Shown here in pieces: positions 33,147 through 41,596 of a DNA stretch of 64,000 nucleotides. The stretch lies in the NCBI RefSeq assembly GCF_001567585.1, contig NZ_LRQV01000001.1, positions 113,666 to 177,665 of the forward strand, in the 5' to 3' direction. Below the pieces are notes generated by a model. The model did not search any database, had not been told where the DNA came from, and saw only the letters and a program-made list of their open reading frames with translations. Made by a program: the position numbers and the translations under genes. Each line of letters opens with the position of its first letter. The first letter of the stretch is position 1. This DNA is from Micromonospora rosaria (lineage in GTDB: Bacteria; Actinomycetota; Actinomycetes; Mycobacteriales; Micromonosporaceae).

Positions 33147-35630
33147 TTACTTCTTGATGGTGACCGTGGCCGAGCGGTAGTTGTCGCGGCTGTCGCTCTT
33201 CGTCGGGTCGTAGTTCCGCTCGATGTTGCCGGCGGCGTCGACCGAGAACCACTTGAACGTCGTCGTCTCGGTCACCCGGAACACCTGCCCCGGCTCGCGG
33301 AACTCGGTCGCCTGGTAGCGCGGCGACTCGAGGGTGGGCCGGCTGCCGTCGGTGGTGTAGTAGATGGTGGCCGGCTCGCTGGTCTCGAAGCGGACGTCGA
33401 CGGGCCGGACGTACGTCCCGCCGCCGGGCACGAGCGTGGACGTCGGCTTCTTCTTGTCGTTGCCCCAGTCCGCCGCGACCCGGAACATCTCCATGATCCC
33501 GTTGGCGTACTCCATGGTCTCGGCGTGGCCGCTGACGAGCGCCGGGTCGCCGGCCCACGGCGGCTGGAACGAGCCGCCCTGCCAGTTGCCGGTGGCGGGG
33601 TTGTAGATCGAGCCGCCGACCTCCCAGCCGAACGAGTAGATCCCGTAGGTGTGGTACAGGTCCTCCCGCACGTTGCCGGCGGAGGAGTACAGCACGTCCG
33701 ACGAACCGCCGACGTTCTGCGGCGTGACCACGGTCTCCCGGTGCGCCTTGACCTGCGACAGGATCCGGGCGGCCGACTGCCAGTAGAACGCCTCGTCACC
33801 CAGCGGCGGGCGCGGCGTGGTGATCCGGCCGTCGGCGATGTAGGCGCCGGGCTGCCAGAAGAGCTGGCCGCCGTTGGAGTGCACCGACATCATGAACTTG
33901 ATGTTCGAGTACTTCTCGACCAGCCAGATGACGTTCTTCGACTCGGGCTCGGAGAGCTTCTCCGGCCCCTGGAAGGTGTCACTGACGCAGCTCGTCGACG
34001 CGCCCGCGTAGCCGTCGTGCCCCGACCCGACCCGGTAGTTCCGGTTCAGGTCCACGCCCCAGGAGTTGCGGCGGGCCGGATCGGCGTTCGCGTCCGGGCA
34101 GTGGTTCGTCATGTTCCGGCGCTGCGAGGCGAAGTTGTAGAAGCTGTAGTTCGCCCCGTCCGGGTTGTTGGAGAGGATGAGGAAGATGTCCGTGTTCCGG
34201 ACGATCCTCTTCGTCTCCGGGTCGCTCTTGAAGTTCTGCACGAGGCGCTCGGCCGTCTCCAGCGTGGTCGTCGGCGGCACCCACTCGCGGGCGTGGTCCT
34301 GCGCCTGGATCAGCACACCGGGGTTACGGCCGTCGCGGTGCTTGCCGATCCGCAGCACGGGGATCGTGGCCGGGCCGCGCGGCACCTCGCCCTCCGGGGC
34401 GCCGACCCGCTTCTGGTCGAGGAAGTCGGTCAGCGCGACCGGGGTGGCCGTGGGCACGACGACGCCGGTGCCCGTGTTGGTGCGGTACGGGTGCGCCCGG
34501 TCGATGAGCCCCTGGGACTGCGTCTGCAGGGCCGCCGAGACCTCGGCGGCGGTGCTCGTGGGGGCACCGGCGGCGTCCGTGGCGAGCAGGACGCGGACGG
34601 CCTTGCCGGTCACCTCGACGGCCAGCGGGAGGTTCGCCCCCGGCTGGTTGGCGAACTCGACGGTGATGTCGTTGCCGCCCTCGTGGCCCCAGGCCGCCGA
34701 GCTGACGACGACCGCGGACTGCCCGGTGCCACCGATCGTGGCCTGCGCCTTGCGCTGGTAGCCGTTGGTCTGGTGCGGCAGGTAGACGATCTCGGCGATG
34801 TCCGGGTACTGCCGGGCGATCTCCTCGGCGCGGGCGAAGAGCTGCTGCGGCGTCTTGTAGCCGTCGATGAAGTCCGACTTGTAGCCCCGGGCCGAGGTCA
34901 GCGGCGGCGGCGCGTTCTCCAGCCAGTCGGAGACGAGCCCGGTGGCGACACCACCGGTCGAGCTGGTGACCCGGATCTTGTGCGGCCGGGTGTCGAGCTT
35001 GAACAGGTTCCGGTGGAACATGTACTGCCCGGAGTCGACGAAGCGGCTCATCGTCCGGGCGAAGCCGAACTCGGTGGTCCGGCCCGAGTCGTTCTCCAGC
35101 TGCATCCCCACGATCGGGGTGGTCTGCTGCCCCTCGGTGGTCCGCGCCTCGACGTACAGGAAGCCCTGGCCCTTGGTGGTGAACCAGTCGGCGCGCACGA
35201 CCCGTACCGTGGCGGTGTTCGCCGGTGGGGCCGTCGCCTGGGCGGTCCGTGCGCTGGCGGTGTTCAGGCCACCGTCGGCCACGTGGCTCCACTCGAAGCC
35301 CTCGTCGGCGCCGAGGACCCGGACTCCCATCGCGGTCAGCCTGGCCACCTGCTCGGCGGTGACCACCGCCTCGGCCTCGATGCCGTCGGGCACGCGCTGG
35401 AGGCCGTGCCCCACGTCGAAGCCGGCCTCCACCACCTTCTCGAGCATGGCGGCGCCGGTCATCTGGATGCGGACGTGGCGTACCGCATCCTCCTGCTCAA
35501 GGTGGGACCGTTCCGATCCGGTGGTCGTGGGCCCGGTGGGGTCCGCCCCCGCCGGCGTGGTTGCCGTGAGGACGATACCCATCAGGGCGGGCAACGCGAG
35601 AAGCGTGGCGCGCAGTCGTGTGCGTCGCAT
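33147..35630 (-). CDS. Secreted M14-family zinc carboxypeptidase
   Basis: 827 residues. A Sec signal peptide (MRRTRLRATLLALPALMG..., Ala-rich, cleaved near AGA-DP) is followed by a long N-terminal region and an M14 catalytic domain. The zinc ligands are His446 and Glu449 (HAREW) and His584 (MMSVHSNGG), with the catalytic Glu670 in FGWEVGG. VDLNRNYRVG supplies the substrate-binding Asn/Arg. The last 90 residues (TYVRPVDVRFETSEPATIYYTTDGSRP) form a chitobiase-like or Ig-like accessory domain. It should be secreted and trim C-terminal residues from external proteins. The start is certain: AAGGAGGGGAGC precedes the ATG. The TAA stop is uncommon for this DNA. Confidence 0.92.
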   Translation of the reverse strand: MRRTRLRATLLALPALMGIVLTATTPAGADPTGPTTTGSERSHLEQEDAVRHVRIQMTGAAMLEKVVEAGFDVGHGLQRVPDGIEAEAVVTAEQVARLTAMGVRVLGADEGFEWSHVADGGLNTASARTAQATAPPANTATVRVVRADWFTTKGQGFLYVEARTTEGQQTTPIVGMQLENDSGRTTEFGFARTMSRFVDSGQYMFHRNLFKLDTRPHKIRVTSSTGGVATGLVSDWLENAPPPLTSARGYKSDFIDGYKTPQQLFARAEEIARQYPDIAEIVYLPHQTNGYQRKAQATIGGTGQSAVVVSSAAWGHEGGNDITVEFANQPGANLPLAVEVTGKAVRVLLATDAAGAPTSTAAEVSAALQTQSQGLIDRAHPYRTNTGTGVVVPTATPVALTDFLDQKRVGAPEGEVPRGPATIPVLRIGKHRDGRNPGVLIQAQDHAREWVPPTTTLETAERLVQNFKSDPETKRIVRNTDIFLILSNNPDGANYSFYNFASQRRNMTNHCPDANADPARRNSWGVDLNRNYRVGSGHDGYAGASTSCVSDTFQGPEKLSEPESKNVIWLVEKYSNIKFMMSVHSNGGQLFWQPGAYIADGRITTPRPPLGDEAFYWQSAARILSQVKAHRETVVTPQNVGGSSDVLYSSAGNVREDLYHTYGIYSFGWEVGGSIYNPATGNWQGGSFQPPWAGDPALVSGHAETMEYANGIMEMFRVAADWGNDKKKPTSTLVPGGGTYVRPVDVRFETSEPATIYYTTDGSRPTLESPRYQATEFREPGQVFRVTETTTFKWFSVDAAGNIERNYDPTKSDSRDNYRSATVTIKK

Positions 35631-36021
35631 GCTCCCCTCCTTCTGTGTGCGGCCTGTGGTTGATGCCGTGGCCGGACCCGCGGGCGGGCCCGACCGGAAT
35701 CGATCCGGTCAGGACGGTTGTGCTGAGCTCGCCCCGGTGGACGTGGTGACCAGGAACGGTCGCCGTGGTGGGAGGCGGAGGCGAGTCGGGTGCGGCGAGC
35801 GTATGGGCATCCGTCGCATCGACGGATCGCCCGACCTGGGTCTTGAGCATTACTTGAGCTTGTCGTCGGCGCGGCTGCCGGCGGTCGGGCCCACCGGGCC
35901 GGCACTAGTCATTGACAGGGTTCACTATGTCACTACCGTGGTCCCTGACACACCCGCAACGGGCCCGACGTGCTGGTGGGGGTGCCACCCGTCGGATCCT
36001 CCCCGCCGCTAGGAGACGCGC
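35631..36021. other. Divergent intergenic region between two secreted hydrolases
   Basis: A 391-base non-coding stretch. It holds an inverted repeat ATCCGTCG-CAT-CGACGGAT (35809-35827), a direct repeat CTTGAGC at 35842-35848 and 35853-35859 (11-base period), and a good forward promoter listed separately. The pentamer CACTA occurs three times around the promoter. These are likely regulator sites for carbohydrate- or nutrient-dependent expression. No small gene was found. Confidence 0.5.
35912..35939 (+). promoter_or_regulatory. Promoter of the secreted arabinosidase gene
   Basis: A consensus -35 box TTGACA (35912-35917) is followed after 16 bases by TACCGT (35934-35939) as the -10 box. The leader to the ATG at 36022 would be about 75 bases. 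A perfect -35 hexamer is rare in this DNA, which makes this the clearest vegetative-type promoter of the window. Confidence 0.6.
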
Positions 36022-37464
36022 ATGTCCCGAGTCGTGACCCGGTGCGGCGCCCTGGTCGCCGCCGTCCTGCTGCTGCTCACCTCGTGGTCGGTGGTCGCGC
36101 CGACCCGGGCGCTCGCCCTCGACCCGTTCACCGGCTACCTGATGGCCCACTTCACCGGGGAGTCCGCCACCGGTCAGCAGATCCACCTGGCCCACAGCCC
36201 GGACGGCCTGACCTGGACCGACCTGGCCAACGGAGGCCCCGTCCTGCGCTCCACGGTGGGCACCCGGGGCGTCCGCGACCCCGCGCTGGTCCGGTCACCC
36301 GCCGGGGACCGGTACTGGCTGCTCGCGACCGACCTGTGCATCGGCTGCGGCCAGAACTGGCAGGACGCCCAGCTCAACGGCAGCCGCAACCTCGTGGTGT
36401 GGGAGTCCACCGACCTGGTCACCTGGTCGGCGCCGTGGCTGCTCAACGTCGCCGGCGCCATTCCGGACGGGCGCAACGCGTGGGCGCCGGAGGCGATCTG
36501 GAACCCCGCCAGCAACGACTACCACCTCTACTGGGCGACCAACGCGACCGTCAACGGCGTGCTCAAGCACCGCGTCTACGCCGCGCGCACGACGAACTTC
36601 CGCAGCATCACCACGCCGCAGCTCTACATCGACCGGGCCGGCGCCCAGGACATCATCGACACCCAGATCGTCGAACTGCCCGCCGGGGTCGGCAGCCACC
36701 GGTACGTCCGCGCCTCCCGCGACGGCCAGATCACCATCGAGGGCAGCAACTCGCTCCTCGGCACCTGGACGCACCTGGGCAACCTGTCCGGCATCGGGCT
36801 GACCGGCGCGCAGGTCGAGGGCCCGATGTGGACGAAGGTCAACACCCGCAACGAGTGGGTGCTGTACCTGGACCAGTACGCGTCGGGTCGCGGCTACCTG
36901 CCGGTGCTGACGACCAACCCGTCGAGCCCGGCCACCTACCGGACGGCCGGGGCGGGGTCGTACCACCTGGGCGGCACGAAGAAGCGCCACGGCGCCATCC
37001 TCAACCTGACCGGCGCGGAGCAGGAGCGCGTCCTGGCCCGCTGGCGCAGCACCGCGCCGAACCGGATCCAGTCCTACAACCACCAGGACCGGTACGTGCG
37101 GCACGTCGACTTCGACGTGCGGATCGACGCGAACGTCAGCCCGCTGGCCGACTCGCAGTTCCGGCTCGTCCCCGGCCTGGCCAACGGCTCCGGACACGTG
37201 TCCTTCCAGTCGGTCAACTACCCCGGCCACTACCTGCGTCACTACGGGTTCGACCTGCGGCTGGAAGCCCACGACGGCACCGCCACCTTCGCCGCCGACG
37301 CCACCTTCCGCCCGGTCGCCGGACTCGCCAGTGCGTCGTGGACCTCGTTCCAGTCGTACAACTACCCCGACCGGTACCTCCGGCACGACAACTACCTGCT
37401 GCGGCTCGACCCGATCGGCGACGCCCAGGGCCGCAGCGACGCCACCTTCCGCCTGACCTCGTGA
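36022..37464 (+). CDS. Secreted GH43-like arabinosidase with AbfB domain
   Basis: 480 residues. A signal peptide ends near residue 32 (ALA-LDPF). Residues about 35-340 form a five-bladed propeller-like domain: repeated strands such as LAHSPDGLTWTDL, TRGVRDPALVRSPAGDRYWLL, NAWAPEAIWNPASNDYHLYW and GPMWTKVNTRNEWVLYLD match family-43-type enzymes, whose catalytic acids sit in blades. The C-terminal 135 residues contain three beta-trefoil repeats (IQSYNHQDRYVRHVDFDVRI, FQSVNYPGHYLRHYGFDLRL, FQSYNYPDRYLRHDNYLLRL), the AbfB/CBM42 arabinose-binding module. It should cut arabinose side chains from plant polysaccharides outside the cell. AGGAG precedes the ATG. Confidence 0.87.
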   Translation: MSRVVTRCGALVAAVLLLLTSWSVVAPTRALALDPFTGYLMAHFTGESATGQQIHLAHSPDGLTWTDLANGGPVLRSTVGTRGVRDPALVRSPAGDRYWLLATDLCIGCGQNWQDAQLNGSRNLVVWESTDLVTWSAPWLLNVAGAIPDGRNAWAPEAIWNPASNDYHLYWATNATVNGVLKHRVYAARTTNFRSITTPQLYIDRAGAQDIIDTQIVELPAGVGSHRYVRASRDGQITIEGSNSLLGTWTHLGNLSGIGLTGAQVEGPMWTKVNTRNEWVLYLDQYASGRGYLPVLTTNPSSPATYRTAGAGSYHLGGTKKRHGAILNLTGAEQERVLARWRSTAPNRIQSYNHQDRYVRHVDFDVRIDANVSPLADSQFRLVPGLANGSGHVSFQSVNYPGHYLRHYGFDLRLEAHDGTATFAADATFRPVAGLASASWTSFQSYNYPDRYLRHDNYLLRLDPIGDAQGRSDATFRLTS

Positions 37465-37602
37465 CCCGGCCTCGGCGCGGGGTGGCCCGGCCGACGACTC
37501 CGGGGCCCGCCGGCTGCCCGGCGCCTCTGCGGCGAGCACCCGTCCGGGCCTGACCCGGTACCCCGACCGCCACCGTCGGCGCCGCCCCGGGCGCCCGGTC
37601 AC

Positions 37603-37696
37603 CCGCCACCTGCCCACGCTCCCCGCCACCGGTCCCCGGCTCCCCGACAGGGGGTCGTGGACCGGTGGCGCGTGCGCGCCTGCTCGCAGGTGGCGG
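37603..37696. terminator. Nested three-level inverted repeat
   Basis: Three concentric stems are visible: an outer 11-base stem (37603-37613 with 37686-37696), a middle 12-base stem (37624-37635 with 37659-37670) and an inner CCCC/GGGG stem (37642-37645 with 37650-37653). The arms of the outer and middle stems are themselves similar (both contain CGCCACC). A terminator behind the arabinosidase gene is the simplest reading; a cruciform or regulatory RNA fold is possible. Confidence 0.6.
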
Positions 37697-37740
37697 CGTC
37701 GGCGGGAGGGGCGGCCGGTGGCCGATGCCGAAATGAGACC

Positions 37741-37770
37741 TTGACGACTCGACGTATTTGACATTTGATA
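37741..37770 (+). promoter_or_regulatory. Probable promoter of the ABC importer operon
   Basis: TTGACG (37741-37746) and TTGATA (37765-37770) are separated by 18 bases in the only AT-rich stretch nearby. A direct repeat ATTTGA-C-ATTTGA lies over the -10 side and could be a regulator half-site pair. The start codon follows 24 bases later with GGAGGAGG in between. Confidence 0.45.
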
Positions 37771-37794
37771 AAACCCGCTCATGGAGGAGGTCTT

Positions 37795-38796
37795 ATGTCA
37801 GGTCGTCGCCGTCTCGTCGCAGTTGTCGCCGCATCGGCTCTCGCGTTCACCGTCACCGCCTGTGGTGGATCGTCGGCGGCGGAGGACGCCGCCGACGGCA
37901 CCTCCGTCACCTACCTGACCTCCTTCGGGACGTTCGGTCGGGACTCGTACGTCTACGTCGCCCTGGAGAAGGGCTACTTCCGGGAGGCGGGGCTCGACGT
38001 CACCGTCAAGCCCGGCACCGGCACCGTCGACGTCATGAAGCTGATCGGGTCGGGCCAGGCCGACTACGGCACCGGCGACCTCTCCGGCGTCATCACCACG
38101 ATGGCGAACGAGCCCATCCCGGTCCGCGCGGTGGCCGCCATCCACCAGCGGTCGATGGCCGGGATCGCCTCCCTCGACAAGGCGATCGACTCCCCGGAGA
38201 AGCTGGCCGGGACCACCATCGCCGACAGCTCCGGCTCCACCAACATGATCATCTTCCCGGCGTACGCCACGGCGGCCGGCATCGACCCCGCCACGGTCAC
38301 CTTCGTCCCGTCCTCGCCCCAGTCGCTGCCCCAACTGCTCGCCGCCGGCTCGGTGGACGCGATCGGTCAGTTCGCCGCCGGCAAGCCGTTGCTGGAGAAG
38401 GCGGCCGGTGGCAAGTCCGTGACCATGCTCCCGTACGCGGACAAGCTGCCCGACCTGTACGGCAACGGCCTGCTGGTCTCCGCCGCGAAGCTGGACAGCG
38501 ACCGGGAAGAGGTCGAGAAGTTCACCGAGGCGCTGGTCAAGGGCCTGGTCTACGCGGTGGAGCACCCCGAGGAAGCCGCCCAGCTGCTCAAGAAGCACGA
38601 CCGTACCGCCGACGAGACCGTCGCCGCCGCCGAGCTCACCGAGATGCGCCCCTACGTCCTCGGCGACGGCGGATCGGCCGGGACGCTGGACCGGGCGCGG
38701 ATGGAGCGCATGATCACGCTGCTGGCCGGCACCGGCACCCTCAAGTCCACGCCGAGCGCCGACGACCTCGGCGCCTACGACATCACCACGCCCTGA
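37795..38796 (+). CDS. ABC transporter substrate-binding lipoprotein (NMT1/SsuA-like)
   Basis: 333 residues. The signal peptide ends in a lipobox TVTAC with lipidated Cys23, followed by GGSS. The mature part reads GTFGRDSYVYVALEKGYFREAGLDVTV, the classic start of the SsuA/TauA/ThiY (NMT1-like) fold. It continues with GSGQADYGTGDLSGVI and a KLAGTTIADSSGST hinge segment. Proteins of this group bind sulfonates, taurine, thiamine precursors, phthalates and other small organic anions. The ATG at 37795 has GGAGGAGG at ideal distance. It is the first gene of a long operon that continues into catabolic enzymes, so its ligand is probably their substrate. Confidence 0.9.
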   Translation: MSGRRRLVAVVAASALAFTVTACGGSSAAEDAADGTSVTYLTSFGTFGRDSYVYVALEKGYFREAGLDVTVKPGTGTVDVMKLIGSGQADYGTGDLSGVITTMANEPIPVRAVAAIHQRSMAGIASLDKAIDSPEKLAGTTIADSSGSTNMIIFPAYATAAGIDPATVTFVPSSPQSLPQLLAAGSVDAIGQFAAGKPLLEKAAGGKSVTMLPYADKLPDLYGNGLLVSAAKLDSDREEVEKFTEALVKGLVYAVEHPEEAAQLLKKHDRTADETVAAAELTEMRPYVLGDGGSAGTLDRARMERMITLLAGTGTLKSTPSADDLGAYDITTP

Positions 38797-38855
38797 CCCC
38801 CTCGACGACGGCGGTGCGGACGGCCCGTGGGCCGCGTGCGCCGCGAGAGGCGAAC

Positions 38856-39623
38856 ATGATCGGAATCAGGAACGTTTCGCAGGTGTACCGCACCCGCGCG
38901 GGCGACGTGGAAGCCCTCCGGGAGGTGTCGCTGGACGTCGCCGACGGCGAGTTCGTGGCGATCGTCGGACGCTCCGGGTGCGGCAAGTCCAGCCTGCTGC
39001 GGCTGGTGGCCGGCCTCCAGACGGCCACCTCGGGCGAGATCACCGTCGCCGGCACCCCGATCCGGGGCCCCCGGCAGGACATCGGGTTCATGTTCCAGCG
39101 GCCCGCCCTGCTGCCGTGGCGGTCGGTCATCGACAACGTCATGCTGCCCCTGGAGGTGTTCAAGGTGGACCGCCGGGTCGCCCGGACCCGCGCGCACGAA
39201 CTCCTCGACCTGGTCGGGCTGAACGGCTTCGACAAGCGCCTGCCGCACGAACTCTCCGGCGGCATGCAGCAGCGGGTCTCGCTCTGCCGGGCCCTCATCC
39301 AGCAGCCCCGGGTCCTGCTGATGGACGAGCCGTTCTCCGCGCTCGACGCGCTCACCCGCGCCGACCTGACGGTCGAGCTGCAACGCCTGCAGATGAAGCA
39401 CGCCTCCACGGTGCTCTTCGTGACCCACTCCGTCGACGAGGCCGTGCTGCTGGCCGACCGGGTCGTCGTGCTCAGCCCGCGACCGGGCCGGCTGCGGCAG
39501 ATCGTCGAGGTCGACGTCGCCCGCCCCCGGTCGCTCGGCCACGACGGCCACTCCGCCGCCCTGGGCGAGCTGCGGGCCCGACTGCACGACCTGCTCATGA
39601 CCACCGAGGAGGTGACCCGGTGA
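38856..39623 (+). CDS. ABC importer ATP-binding protein (SsuB/TauB-like)
   Basis: 255 residues. Walker A is GRSGCGKSS, the Q loop is IGFMFQRPALLPWRSV, the signature is LSGGMQQRVSLCRAL, Walker B is VLLMDEPFSALD and the switch His is in FVTHSVDEAVLLADRVVVL. FMFQRPALLPWRSVIDNVMLPLE is diagnostic for the SsuB/TauB nitrate/sulfonate importer group. The ATG follows GAGAGGCG. The permease gene overlaps the stop (GTGA). Confidence 0.93.
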   Translation: MIGIRNVSQVYRTRAGDVEALREVSLDVADGEFVAIVGRSGCGKSSLLRLVAGLQTATSGEITVAGTPIRGPRQDIGFMFQRPALLPWRSVIDNVMLPLEVFKVDRRVARTRAHELLDLVGLNGFDKRLPHELSGGMQQRVSLCRALIQQPRVLLMDEPFSALDALTRADLTVELQRLQMKHASTVLFVTHSVDEAVLLADRVVVLSPRPGRLRQIVEVDVARPRSLGHDGHSAALGELRARLHDLLMTTEEVTR

Positions 39624-40435
39624 GCGTCACCCAGGCCCCACCCGCCCGCCGCGACACCGCCGGCCGCGACACCGTCCGCCGGATCGGTCAGTGGTCGCAG
39701 CATCTCCCACCCGTGCTCGGCCTGGCCGCCGCGGTCGCCCTCTGGTGGGCGGTCACCGTCGTCTTCGAGGTGGAGAGCTTCATCCTGCCGTCCCCGCTCC
39801 AGGTCGCGCAGACCCTGGTCGAGGACGCCGACTACCTGTGGGACAACACCCTGGTCACCCTCTGGGAGACGCTGCTGGGCTTCCTGCTGGCCATCGTGGT
39901 CGGGGTGCCGCTGGCCCTGGTCGTCACCGCCTCCCGGATGCTGGAACGGACCGTCTACCCGCTGCTGCTGATGCTCAACGCCGTCCCGAAGGTGGCCGTC
40001 GCGCCGCTGCTGGTGGTCTGGATGGGCTTCGGTCAGTTCCCCAAGGTCTTCCTGGTCTTCCTGGTCTGCTTCTTCCCGATCGTCATCTCCACCGCCGCCG
40101 GGCTCAGCTCCACCCAGGCCGACCTGGTCGAACTGGGCCGATCGCTGAAGATGAACTGGTGGCAGACCTTCCGGATGATCCGGATGCCCGCCGCCGTCCC
40201 GCAGCTCTTCGTCGGCCTCAAGCTCGCCATCACCCTCGCCGTCATCGGCGCGGTGATCGCCGAGTTCGTCGGCGCCACCGAGGGGCTCGGCTACGTCATC
40301 GTCGCCTCCGGAGCGAGCGCCGACACCGCGCTGGCCTTCGCCGCGATGATCCTCCTCGGCGTGCTCAGCGTCGTGCTGTTCTACCTGACCGCCGCCGTCG
40401 AGCGGTTCTTCGTGCCGTGGGCGGACCGGTCGTGA
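39620..40435 (+). CDS. ABC importer permease (SsuC/TauC-like)
   Basis: 271 residues with six membrane segments. The entry LPSPLQVAQTLVED and the cytoplasmic EAA loop, here LVELGRSLKMNWWQTFRMIRMPAAVPQLFVGLK, are typical of the SsuC/TauC family. AEFVGATEGLGYVI is a further landmark. It forms a homodimeric channel with two ATPase copies. The end overlaps the dehydrogenase gene as GTGA, which directly links transport to metabolism. Confidence 0.92.
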   Translation: MSVTQAPPARRDTAGRDTVRRIGQWSQHLPPVLGLAAAVALWWAVTVVFEVESFILPSPLQVAQTLVEDADYLWDNTLVTLWETLLGFLLAIVVGVPLALVVTASRMLERTVYPLLLMLNAVPKVAVAPLLVVWMGFGQFPKVFLVFLVCFFPIVISTAAGLSSTQADLVELGRSLKMNWWQTFRMIRMPAAVPQLFVGLKLAITLAVIGAVIAEFVGATEGLGYVIVASGASADTALAFAAMILLGVLSVVLFYLTAAVERFFVPWADRS

Positions 40436-41499
40436 GCGCGTCGAGGGTTTCCGTCGGGTGGCTGACCGACGCCGTGGCCTCGGTCTTCCGCGCCCTGGGC
40501 TTCTCCGGGCCCGCGTCCTACCTGGTGGCCGGCAGCCTGGTGGACGCCGACATGCGGGGCATCGCCTCGCACGGGGTGATGCTGCTGCCGATGTACGTGG
40601 ACCGGATCACCGCCGGCTCGGTGAGCCGGGCCGAACACGCCGAGGTGGTCCGGGACAGGGGCGCCATCGCGGTGCTCGACGCCGGGCACGCGCTGGGACA
40701 GCTCACCGGTGACCAGGCGATGCGGCTGGCGGTGGCGAAGGCGCAGCACTACGGCGTCGGGGTGGTTACCGTCCGCCGGGCGTTCCACTTCGGGGGCGCC
40801 TTCCGGTACGTGGACCTCGCCGCCACCCAGGGGTGCGTCGGCATCGCGGCGGCCAACACCCGTCCGCTGATGCCGGCGCCGGGCGGCGCGTCGGCGGTCG
40901 TCGGCAACAACCCGATCGCCGTGGGGGTGCCCCGCGCGGGCGGTCGACCGGTGATCCTCGACGTGGCGCTCTCCGAGGCCGCGCTCGGCAAGATCCGGCT
41001 GGCCGCCGGCGAGGGCCGGGAGATCCCCGCCACCTGGGCGACCGACGCGCAGGGACGTCCCACCACCGACCCGACCGAAGCACTCCGGGGGCTGCTGCTG
41101 CCCTCGGGCGCCCACAAGGGATACGGTCTGGCCCTGATGATCGACGTGCTCACCGGTGTGCTGTCCGGCGGCGCGTACGGCCAGGGGGTGCAGGGCCTCT
41201 ACGCCGACGTGTCGGTACCCAACGACTGCGCGCACTTCTTCCTGGCCCTGGACGCCGAGACGTTCGCCGAGGACACGCAGGCCATCGCCCGCCGGGTCGA
41301 CGACCTGGCCCAGCAGGTGTACGGCTCCACGCTGGCTCCGGGCACCGACCGGGTCCACCTGCCCGGTGACATCGAGGCCGACCGGTACGACCGGGCGGTG
41401 CGCGACGGGGTCGCGCTCCAGCCGTCGGTCCTCGCCGGCCTGACCCGGGTCGCCGCCGGGCTCGGGGTGACCCTGCCGGAGCCCGGCGGGGCCGGCTGA
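40432..41499 (+). CDS. Ldh-family (malate/L-lactate/ureidoglycolate-type) dehydrogenase
   Basis: 355 residues of the NAD(P)-dependent Ldh2/MDH2 family, which is unrelated to classical lactate dehydrogenases. Landmarks are DMRGIASHGVMLLPMY with the probable catalytic His, HFGGAFRYVDLAA, VGNNPIAVGVPR, and GAHKGYGLALMIDVLTGVLSGG near the nucleotide site. Known members oxidise 2-hydroxyacids such as L-lactate, malate, ureidoglycolate and sulfolactate. Its fusion by overlap to a sulfonate-type importer makes a 2-hydroxyacid or sulfolactate-like substrate conceivable, but the downstream enzymes point to aromatics. Confidence 0.85.
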   Translation: MSASRVSVGWLTDAVASVFRALGFSGPASYLVAGSLVDADMRGIASHGVMLLPMYVDRITAGSVSRAEHAEVVRDRGAIAVLDAGHALGQLTGDQAMRLAVAKAQHYGVGVVTVRRAFHFGGAFRYVDLAATQGCVGIAAANTRPLMPAPGGASAVVGNNPIAVGVPRAGGRPVILDVALSEAALGKIRLAAGEGREIPATWATDAQGRPTTDPTEALRGLLLPSGAHKGYGLALMIDVLTGVLSGGAYGQGVQGLYADVSVPNDCAHFFLALDAETFAEDTQAIARRVDDLAQQVYGSTLAPGTDRVHLPGDIEADRYDRAVRDGVALQPSVLAGLTRVAAGLGVTLPEPGGAG

Positions 41500-41509
41500 C
41501 CAGGCCGGA

Positions 41510-41550
41510 CCCGACAAGGGACCCGGCCGCCCCCGACAAGGGACCCGGCC
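41510..41550 (+). repeat. Tandem 19-base direct repeat in an operon gap
   Basis: cccgacaagggacccggcc occurs at 41510-41528 and again at 41532-41550, separated by three bases. A partial third copy (gagccggcc...gacaagg) follows. The gap is 97 bases inside an otherwise tight operon. It may be a slippage product or a protein-binding site. Confidence 0.7.
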
Positions 41551-41596
41551 GGAACCGGCGGGGGAGCCGGCCAGGACGACAAGGAGAAGGAACGAC

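Larger units (their letters stand above)
37465..37794. other. Intergenic region with nested inverted repeats and operon promoter
   Basis: A 330-base non-coding stretch. The first half carries a nested inverted repeat described separately. The last 60 bases switch to AT-rich sequence and carry the promoter of the transport operon. No coding potential was noted. Confidence 0.5.
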
